A DNA stretch of 6,991 nt, from positions 1 through 6,991 of the forward strand of contig DAAK01000206.1 in the NCBI GenBank assembly GCA_001701075.1. Reading direction: 5' to 3'. A program made the translations under genes and the position numbers. Positions 1 through 6,060 of the stretch are shown here, in pieces. Every line of letters starts with the position of its first letter. Position 1 is the stretch's first letter. The notes below the pieces were generated by a model. That model ran no database searches. It was given only the letters and a program-made list of their open reading frames with translations, and had not been told where the DNA came from. This DNA comes from Bacteroidales bacterium GP3 (GTDB taxonomy: Bacteria > Bacteroidota > Bacteroidia > Bacteroidales > Muribaculaceae).

Positions 1-3000
1 GAAAAGATGCTACCCTTTATGCCATCTTCCCTATTTTTAGCAGAGATTTCACCCTTGTGAAGTTTCACGAGCCTTGTGCATAGATCAAGACCAATCCCAA
101 ATCCAGAAGCATTACCGTGATGGAATTCCCGGTTTCTATAGAATCTTTCAAACAGGTGAGAAATCACTTTATTATCCAGTCCTATGCCAGTGTCTGTGAC
201 AGTCACTGTATATTTTTGAAATCCTAATGCATCCGTAAATTTCCTGAGGCATACCTCCACTTCGCCCCCATCAGGAGTGTATTTAATGGCATTTGAAATA
301 AGATTGACGAGAATTTTATCAAGATTGTTGCTGTCAACCTTCCCCCAAAGTTCTTTTTCATCGCATACAAATGAAATCGTCTGCTTCTTTTCTTGAGCCA
401 TAGGGCGGAACATCTCTACAAGTTCCTCAACAAAAGCCTTAATATCTACTTCTGTAAAGACGAGTCTCATCTTGCCTTTCTCAATCTTACGGAGATCGAG
501 AAGTTGGTCTACAAGATTCAATACCCGCTGTCCGTTACGTCGCATGGTGAGCAACTGGGAAGTGGTCTCAGGGGAATTATTCTGTTTCAAGAGTGTCTCC
601 ACGGGGTTGAGCATAAGCGTAATTGGGGACCGAAGTTCATGAGAAATATCCATAAAATATCGGATCTTCGTCTCATAGAGGTCCTCTTCTCTCTTATTTC
701 TCAACACTTTATATGACAATCCAATCATTATCAAAGCTAAAATAGCATAGAGAGAATATGCCATATTTGAAAGATACCAAGGAGGAGTTATGTCGAGTTT
801 AATTTCCGAGATGTCGGAGCAGACTTCATTTTCCCAACCTCTCAGTCGCAGTGTATAAGAACCTGGTTCAAGCGGTGGTAGGTAGAGGAAATGCTGGCCG
901 AGAGGAGTGGAGTTCCAGTTGTCTCCGTCCCCTTCGAGCTGCCATTCATATCGGACTCCGGAGTTATCTCTGAAATCCATAGTGGACAGCCGAAGCACGA
1001 GCGACTTGTCTTTATATGACAGATGTAATGCCTCCGGACTATAAGGATTCCCTTCTATTATGCTCTTCGTGCCCCCATGAGCACTTATTGGAGTGACTTT
1101 CTCTCCGTTTAGAAACATTCCGCTGATCTTGATTTGAGCCCCGAATGAAGTTGAGGCTACGGAATCAGGATTGAAAAATGTTATACCCTCTTGTCCTCCC
1201 AATGCTATCTTGTCCTTATTTATAATCATGACAGAACTGACTAAGGATGTCTCTGAAACACCTATATCGCCTCTGTAGGATTGGATCTTTTGCTTCTCAT
1301 TTGCCATATATGAGAGTCCTCTTAGGGTCCCTATCCAAAAACCACCCTTTTCATCGCGTACAATAGAACGGACGTCATTATCTGCAAGCCCATCATGGAT
1401 AGTGTATTTTTTGATTATGCCCTTTTGGGGATGATATTTGACGAGACCACGTCCTGTCCCGATAAAAATGCATCCATCATCTGTGTCACAAATTGCATGT
1501 GCTACACCATCAAGGAATGGTGTCTGGTCGATGGGAATAAGATTTCCCTTAATGGGATCATAACAAGACAGACCGCTATATCCACCAATCCAAATTTTCC
1601 CATCAGAAGTGCGTGAGATGCCTGCATAATATGAAGTAGTCAGAAGATTGCTTCCTTCCTGAGCATGATACCAGGTCTGCTCTTTTGTTGTGCTATTGAA
1701 TTTTAAAATCCCGGCTTCGCTTAATCCAGCGATTATGTCACCATTCCTGGCTCTGGAAAGTACCATTCCTGCATAAGGATGATCTATTGCAACAACTCTG
1801 GCAAATGTATGGTCGTTTAAATCAAGACTCCAAATTCCTCCCTTTGCAAGACCAATCAAAGCTTCATTATGGCTAAGGGGATAAATTGAACATGCGAAGC
1901 TATGTTCCGGGGTTTCCAAAGCCTTTAGCAAATTCCCGTCTTTGTCTGTTATTAGAATATTACCGGAATTGAGTCCTATCACTAAGCGGTTTCCCACGAC
2001 ATTTATGCATCTGATATCTGCGTTTTCCCCCGTCTTTGAAATTTTATTCAAGGGAATTGAAAGAAAGGCGGATTTTTTAGAAGGGAGCATAGCGATTCCC
2101 TTTGAATTGCATCCAAGCCAAAGATTGCCGTTGGTGTCATAATGAACGTTGCCGATGTTCATGGTGGAAAAATCTATCGAAGAGGAGTAGAAACGATCGG
2201 AATGCCTTAAGGTCGTCGATCCTCTCTTTGCTTCGAAAAGGCCAGACCATGCAGTAGAAAACAAAGTGCCGTCTTTGGTGGTCTCGATATCGGTAATCTT
2301 GATTTTTTCTCCTCCTTCCACATCTAATTTAGAAATAGATCGGTCGCGCATATTAAGCCGGAATATGTCGTATTGAGATGACAGCAGCACATTCCCATCC
2401 ATTTCGATATTAGCCCACAAGAGGTTGGTATCCAACTTGCCGAGTTTTTCAAAAGTCCCATTAGGATGTGCTATTCCATACTCGCCATAAAGAAATGTGA
2501 CAAATAGCTTGCCATTTCCCATATTAATTAAATGGCTGATCGAATTATCATAAGACACTCCAATGTTGACACGCTTTGCCTTCTGTTCTGAACCCTTTTC
2601 TTTCTGTGAAGAGATTGTAAAAACACCTATTCCTCCTACCAGAAATAGCAATCGGTGTTGGTCATCTTCAAATATTTGTCCGATAAACCCATTGAGATCT
2701 AACTCCGGAATCTTTATAAGTTTAAATGAGTCCGAATCGCGGTCGTAATAGTTCAGACCATTCGCGGTGCCTATCCAGACAATTCCATTGGAATCACAAT
2801 AAAGACTGACGATCTTGCTGTCGCTGATGGAGCCTGCTACCATATCGTCATTCCTATAAATGTCGCAATCATTACCATCCATCCGAAGTAGGCCTGAATC
2901 TGTTCCCACCCACAAGAATCCTTCCTTGTCAACACAGAAAGAAGTGTAACTGCTTGCCAAAACTTCTCTCTTGTCGAAGACTCGAACCGACATGTCATTG

Positions 3001-3095
3001 AATGCATTTGAATAATTGACGCATATCAATGACACCACGATAAAAATCATCTTTCGCAATGCGACCGACACTAAATATTTCCTTCTTTGTTTCAT
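1..3095 (-). CDS. HTCS-type sensor histidine kinase with periplasmic beta-propeller (partial, C-terminus cut by window edge)
   Basis: The frame is open from ATG at 3095 to the window edge: 1031 full codons, no stop, no frameshift. Residues 1-31 form a signal/anchor (KQRRK, then the hydrophobic stretch IFIVVSLICV). About residues 35-690 are propeller repeats with recurring WIGT.GL-type blocks (Trp62, 107, 326, 502 and 587). Residues about 690-770 match a Y_Y_Y domain (YEWQLEGDGDNW, ending ITPPW). One membrane helix lies at about 776-797. The cytoplasmic kinase follows: H-box FMDISHELRSP with His819, N-box NLISNAIKYTPDGG with Asn935, G1 box DTGIG from Asp968, then LFERFY and a GFGIGLDL G2 box. 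By family knowledge the propeller binds a periplasmic oligosaccharide and drives autophosphorylation. Bacteroidales relatives of about 1300-1400 residues add a receiver and AraC-type HTH; these would lie left of position 1, so the hybrid nature is inferred. It lies downstream of the GH115 gene on the same strand and probably regulates it. Met16 (ATG at 3050) is an alternative start, but it would lose the basic n-region. Confidence 0.93.
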   Translation of the reverse strand, partial: MKQRRKYLVSVALRKMIFIVVSLICVNYSNAFNDMSVRVFDKREVLASSYTSFCVDKEGFLWVGTDSGLLRMDGNDCDIYRNDDMVAGSISDSKIVSLYCDSNGIVWIGTANGLNYYDRDSDSFKLIKIPELDLNGFIGQIFEDDQHRLLFLVGGIGVFTISSQKEKGSEQKAKRVNIGVSYDNSISHLINMGNGKLFVTFLYGEYGIAHPNGTFEKLGKLDTNLLWANIEMDGNVLLSSQYDIFRLNMRDRSISKLDVEGGEKIKITDIETTKDGTLFSTAWSGLFEAKRGSTTLRHSDRFYSSSIDFSTMNIGNVHYDTNGNLWLGCNSKGIAMLPSKKSAFLSIPLNKISKTGENADIRCINVVGNRLVIGLNSGNILITDKDGNLLKALETPEHSFACSIYPLSHNEALIGLAKGGIWSLDLNDHTFARVVAIDHPYAGMVLSRARNGDIIAGLSEAGILKFNSTTKEQTWYHAQEGSNLLTTSYYAGISRTSDGKIWIGGYSGLSCYDPIKGNLIPIDQTPFLDGVAHAICDTDDGCIFIGTGRGLVKYHPQKGIIKKYTIHDGLADNDVRSIVRDEKGGFWIGTLRGLSYMANEKQKIQSYRGDIGVSETSLVSSVMIINKDKIALGGQEGITFFNPDSVASTSFGAQIKISGMFLNGEKVTPISAHGGTKSIIEGNPYSPEALHLSYKDKSLVLRLSTMDFRDNSGVRYEWQLEGDGDNWNSTPLGQHFLYLPPLEPGSYTLRLRGWENEVCSDISEIKLDITPPWYLSNMAYSLYAILALIMIGLSYKVLRNKREEDLYETKIRYFMDISHELRSPITLMLNPVETLLKQNNSPETTSQLLTMRRNGQRVLNLVDQLLDLRKIEKGKMRLVFTEVDIKAFVEELVEMFRPMAQEKKQTISFVCDEKELWGKVDSNNLDKILVNLISNAIKYTPDGGEVEVCLRKFTDALGFQKYTVTVTDTGIGLDNKVISHLFERFYRNREFHHGNASGFGIGLDLCTRLVKLHKGEISAKNREDGIKGSIF

Positions 3096-3247
3096 ATTGC
3101 AAAATTAATCTAATTAATAATAGATGGTCATTTCGCAGTGTAGTTTTTGTTTTAGGAAATGTCGTGTGCGTTTTAAATCAGGTTGTGATTGGTTTAATAA
3201 TTGTTGTATGATTGCTTAATTTGATTGACTTACGGCAATAATTAGAA
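3096..3247. other. Intergenic gap between GH115 stop and kinase start
   Basis: This is 152 bp of AT-rich sequence with no ORF of note. I saw no strong GC-rich hairpin followed by a T-run after the GH115 stop, so read-through from GH115 into the kinase cannot be excluded. The only regulatory candidate seen is the TAATTTTG motif at 3100-3107. Confidence 0.5.
3100..3107 (-). promoter_or_regulatory. Possible -7 element for the sensor kinase gene
   Basis: Read on the minus strand this is TAATTTTG, an exact fit to the Bacteroidales -7 consensus TAnnTTTG. No convincing TTTG -33 element is present 19-21 nt upstream, and the area is AT-rich, so chance is possible. It ends only 4 nt before the ATG at 3095. 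A transcript from here would be leaderless for that ATG, or would be translated from the in-frame ATG at 3050. Confidence 0.3.
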
Positions 3248-5782
3248 TTAAAGAGGAGAGGGTCCGATGTAGCCTGGACGGAAGGATCCTTGGTCGAGGA
3301 CGATGCGCTGGACTGCCATGCCAGGGTCTATGCCTCGGAGTCGGAGGGTATGTTCTTTGAGGTCTTTATTGAGAGGTAGGGTTAGCTCTGTCAGCGCGGA
3401 GTTGCGGAGGACGTTGAGTTTCCATGGCTTTGACCATTCTTCGGGAAGATATTCGATAATCTCTTCCTCACTGTCATCGATGCTCACTCCAATGCGACAA
3501 CCTTTGCCATCATACATCGGGAAATATGGGAGATGGAAGATCTGCAGTTTGATACTGTCGCCTGCTAAGTCTTCTATCTTCAAAATTGCTTCGGATATAC
3601 TCTCTTTGCTGTCGGCAGCCGGATCCCCAAGTTGGAGAATGTAGCCGTCGTAGCCTATGCCTTCGATGAGACTGGATCCATTGGTCATATCGGCATGGCG
3701 TAGATCAAGAGTTCTACACCCAAAGTCATCACCCCTTGACTGCCAGTCAACAGCTACAGGAATTTCCCTTTCGCCGCAATTGTGGAATTGGCGAAGACGT
3801 GGACGCTCCTGATATTTGGCACAGAATCCTGGCGGAATTGTCATCATGCCGTTCCATTTCCCATTTTCGAGGGAATTATATATTTTATTGAGAGTGTCGA
3901 TGCTGTCAGCAGCCTCTATTGAAAGACGAGCAGCATAATTTGCTCCCTCCTTGTCATCAGCCTCGGCCAATTCTCCATTCAATTGAGCGAAGAGGAATTT
4001 GCGGTTCATCATTTCGGAAGCGAGCACGGGATAGCCTATCATCTCGAAGAAAGGAGTGCGTAAAGAATCAGGAAGTTCCTGCATCAATGCATCAGTTTTT
4101 GCTGCGAGATTCTTATACTCATCTATACGTTGCCATGCATCTCCATAGTTGGAGAAACAAAAGTCGGTAGGCCCGACCTCCCGGGTATCGGGAGTATCCC
4201 ATTCTATTTCCCACCCCATATACTCGGGCTTTCTTATCCATGCAAGGCGATAGTATTCATCCAATATCTTCTGGATATCCTCTTTATACTTTTCGCCACA
4301 CCAATCAGCTACAAGAGAGGATTGATACTTGTTGATGTTGCTCTGATTGAAGCTGCCGAAATCCCATGCCATGTCAAAGAATGTCTGGGTATCGAGTTCT
4401 GCCGGCTTGATATCGCCGACGTTAAGGAGCCAATAACGGTCTGCGCCACAATCATAGGCTTTCTTCAGCTCATGATACATCATTGCCGGGGGTGTAGTGC
4501 AAAGCCAAAGATAGTCGTGAGGTGTGCCGAGATAGGATGTATGGTAGTAGACGCCAGAAGCTCCGGAACGTTTTCTTTCCTCGGGAGAGGAAACGCTTTT
4601 CATATAGCCATAGTTATCGTCGGGCCAAATAATCGTCACATCATCCGGGACATTCAGCCCTTTACGGTAGAGATCGAGAGTCTCTTTATATGGCACAAAA
4701 ATTTGAGGAATGTCAGCCGCAGGTTTCCCAAGACGTTTTGACAACAAGTCTCGCTGGTCAGTGATTACTTTTTCAAGAAGGGCTATGCGTTCCTCTACTG
4801 GACGTGTGCGGCTCATAGCCTCATCGTGGACACCTCGCATGCCAATTGTGTATATATTCTCATATTCAGCAACTTCTTCAAGGCGATTGACGAATTTGCC
4901 ATAGATTACATCTCTGTTGGTGCCATAATCCCATTCGCCATCGCGTTTAGGATCCCATTCGGAGAGTGCAGCATTGTTGAACATTATTGGTTCGCAATGA
5001 GAAGTGGTCATGATAATACCATATTTGTCAGCGACGACCTTGCTCTCTGGATGCGAGTAAAAAGCACCGGTGCATGAATGCATGGCTGGAGCCAGCATAT
5101 TCCCTTTCAGCCTTAACAATAGTTGGCAAACTTTTTCGTAAGTTTTTGGGCCAATATCCTTAATGTCGCTATCAAGTCCATTGGCAGCCCAGGGAAGCAT
5201 TCCCCAATCTTCGTCATTGATGAAGATGCCACGGTATTTAATTGTAGGGGCTTCAGAAATGTAATCAACCTTTATCTTTATCTTGGGATTATATTTGGCG
5301 GGAACATCTGCCCACCAAACCCAAGGGTCGACCCCTATTTCTCGGGAAAGTGTCATCACTCCGTAAGCAGTGCCTCGGCGGTCGCTTCCGGCTATAATAA
5401 GCAAATTTCTCCCGGATTTCTCTTTTATGTTTTTGATAATGAATCTTTCCCACCCGTCTCTGATGCTGTCGGCTTGAATATCACCGGATTCAGCGAATGT
5501 GTCAATCAGGCTGGAGTGGCCAAGTGTACCTATGACAATAATATTGTGGTCTTCAGAAAGAGATCCGGTTAAGATATCAGTTTTACCCCCAGTCACCTGG
5601 CTGATGTCTTCTGCTAACATTTTCGCCACATTTGCTACCACAGCATAGTCTGCTGTATCATATGCAATCGTGCAGTCGAGGAGTGGAAACCCGTCTGTGG
5701 CGGATAGCAGAGAAAGAGGTTGCGCCAAACCTATTGACGCAAAGGATAGAATCATAAGATAGAGAGACAGAAGACGTTTCAT
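3248..5782 (-). CDS. Secreted GH115 alpha-glucuronidase (xylan alpha-1,2-(4-O-methyl)glucuronidase type)
   Basis: Complete 844-codon gene with stop at 3248-3250. The product begins MKRLLSLYLMILSFASIGLA, a signal peptidase I leader (cleavage probably after GLA) without a lipobox Cys, so a soluble periplasmic enzyme is expected. The length and blocks fit GH115: an N-terminal alpha/beta domain (about 25-175), then a barrel with RGIFINDEDWG (184-193), GMRGVHDEAM (314-323), VPYKE (363-367), WPDDNYGY (386-393) and LNVGDIKP (453-460), then a helical region with an NRKFLFAQLNGELAE-like segment, and a C-terminal beta domain. GH115 structures place catalytic and sugar-binding acids in these blocks, and the acidic residues are intact here (D190, E191, D192, D320, E321, E367). 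Known members remove (4-O-methyl)glucuronic acid from internal xylose of glucuronoxylan; some act on arabinogalactan side chains, so the substrate is inferred. The in-frame TTG 18 codons upstream (5836) is rejected as start because it falls inside the -33 promoter element. There is no clear Shine-Dalgarno, as is usual in the group. Confidence 0.95.
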   Translation of the reverse strand: MKRLLSLYLMILSFASIGLAQPLSLLSATDGFPLLDCTIAYDTADYAVVANVAKMLAEDISQVTGGKTDILTGSLSEDHNIIVIGTLGHSSLIDTFAESGDIQADSIRDGWERFIIKNIKEKSGRNLLIIAGSDRRGTAYGVMTLSREIGVDPWVWWADVPAKYNPKIKIKVDYISEAPTIKYRGIFINDEDWGMLPWAANGLDSDIKDIGPKTYEKVCQLLLRLKGNMLAPAMHSCTGAFYSHPESKVVADKYGIIMTTSHCEPIMFNNAALSEWDPKRDGEWDYGTNRDVIYGKFVNRLEEVAEYENIYTIGMRGVHDEAMSRTRPVEERIALLEKVITDQRDLLSKRLGKPAADIPQIFVPYKETLDLYRKGLNVPDDVTIIWPDDNYGYMKSVSSPEERKRSGASGVYYHTSYLGTPHDYLWLCTTPPAMMYHELKKAYDCGADRYWLLNVGDIKPAELDTQTFFDMAWDFGSFNQSNINKYQSSLVADWCGEKYKEDIQKILDEYYRLAWIRKPEYMGWEIEWDTPDTREVGPTDFCFSNYGDAWQRIDEYKNLAAKTDALMQELPDSLRTPFFEMIGYPVLASEMMNRKFLFAQLNGELAEADDKEGANYAARLSIEAADSIDTLNKIYNSLENGKWNGMMTIPPGFCAKYQERPRLRQFHNCGEREIPVAVDWQSRGDDFGCRTLDLRHADMTNGSSLIEGIGYDGYILQLGDPAADSKESISEAILKIEDLAGDSIKLQIFHLPYFPMYDGKGCRIGVSIDDSEEEIIEYLPEEWSKPWKLNVLRNSALTELTLPLNKDLKEHTLRLRGIDPGMAVQRIVLDQGSFRPGYIGPSPL

Positions 5783-5833
5783 AATTTGATCAGTTACTAA
5801 AGTACGCAAAGTTAAGACTTTTTTAAGGATTAA
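5723..5833 (-). repeat. Left arm of imperfect inverted repeat (GH115 promoter plus signal-peptide start)
   Basis: Read on the minus strand, this arm aligns with the plus-strand sequence at 5905-6008. Shared blocks in the same order are TAATC(C)TTAAAAA, TA(A/T)CTTTGC, AGTA, ATGAAACGTCT (perfect 11 bp, here 5772-5782), ATGATT, ATCTTTG-like and TTGGC. The first 16 codons match at 34 of 48 bases by hand count. It contains the working GH115 promoter and start. Confidence 0.65.
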
Positions 5834-5836
5834 CAA
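5807..5836 (-). promoter_or_regulatory. Bacteroidales-type promoter of the GH115 gene
   Basis: On the minus strand, TTG (5836-5834) is followed by a 19-nt spacer and then TAACTTTG (5814-5807). This fits the Bacteroidales -33/-7 arrangement (TTTG, 19-21 nt, TAnnTTTG). Transcription should start near 5800, leaving a leader of about 20 nt before the ATG at 5782. This supports that start codon over the upstream in-frame TTG. The match is by eye; no start-site data are available. Confidence 0.7.
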
Positions 5837-5869
5837 TTATTATTTCGTTGCTTTTTTATTATCATCTGT

Positions 5870-5887
5870 ATGAAAAAGATGAAAAAG
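5870..5887 (+). repeat. Perfect tandem 9-bp repeat (ATGAAAAAG x2)
   Basis: Two adjacent perfect copies of ATGAAAAAG, at 5870-5878 and 5879-5887. They lie between the divergent promoters, close to the centre of the inverted repeat and about 70-85 bp upstream of the inferred GH115 start site. A regulator-binding role is possible but unproven; the low-complexity A-runs make chance or slippage equally plausible. Confidence 0.5.
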
Positions 5888-5904
5888 GAATGTCGTGATA
5901 TGGG

Positions 5905-6008
5905 ATAATCTTAAAAATTGTGTATCTTTGCATTCTCAAAAGTATTGTAGTATGAAACGTCTACCTTCCCAATGTCTGATGATTTTGATCTTTGAGTCTG
6001 TGTTGGCT
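5905..6008 (+). repeat. Right arm of imperfect inverted repeat (degenerate promoter plus signal-peptide start)
   Basis: Plus-strand counterpart of the minus-strand arm 5833-5723, with the centre of symmetry near 5867. It keeps the -7 element, an ATG at nearly the same distance (32 nt versus 35 nt from the start of the -7 box), and the perfect 11-bp ATGAAACGTCT at 5952-5962. The -33 TTG of the left arm is replaced by GGG. Similarity fades after about 6008. Confidence 0.65.
5923..5930 (+). promoter_or_regulatory. -7 element for the divergent plus-strand transcript
   Basis: TATCTTTG fits TAnnTTTG exactly. A good -33 TTTG is missing at the expected distance (the sequence around 5899-5904 is TATGGG), so the promoter may be weak or activator-dependent. 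The inferred start is near 5937, giving a leader of about 120 nt before the ATG at 6061. This element aligns with the GH115 -7 box in the inverted repeat. Confidence 0.5.
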
Positions 6009-6047
6009 GATAGTATAAGACTACAGAGAATAGTTCCAACTCTCTAA
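5952..6047 (+). pseudogene. 31-codon ORF: relic of a secreted-protein 5' end, or a leader peptide
   Basis: ATG at 5952 to TAA at 6045-6047. The encoded peptide starts MKRLPSQCLMILIFESVLAD: basic start, hydrophobic core, then VLA, like a signal peptide. It matches the GH115 signal peptide (MKRLLSLYLMILSFAS) at 11 of the first 16 positions, and the DNA upstream is also similar. I read it as the surviving 5' end of a duplicated or lost exported enzyme gene, stopped after 31 codons. It ends 13 nt before the ATG at 6061, in another frame, so it could still be translated as an upstream ORF affecting that gene. Confidence 0.45.
6025..6045 (+). other. Small hairpin candidate in the leader of the unknown gene
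   Basis: AGAG (6025-6028) and AGT (6032-6034) can pair with ACT (6039-6041) and CTCT (6042-6045), leaving a 3-nt bulge and a loop of about 4 nt. It overlaps the end of the 31-codon ORF and lies 15 nt before the ATG at 6061. It is short and AU-rich, has no T-run after it, and is not a terminator. Confidence 0.2.
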
Positions 6048-6060
6048 CCCTATTCACACT

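Noticed and set aside
393..2748. Plus-strand open frames of 61-107 codons
   Set aside because: They are antisense to the kinase frame, which is continuous and matches propeller, Y_Y_Y and kinase motifs throughout.
3096..3247. Rho-independent terminator after GH115
   Set aside because: No GC-rich stem followed by a T-run was found in the gap on either strand.
3303..5572. Several plus-strand open frames, the longest 203 codons at 4130-4741
   Set aside because: They lie antisense to the GH115 gene, overlap one another and resemble no protein family; the GH115 frame with its intact family motifs explains the region.
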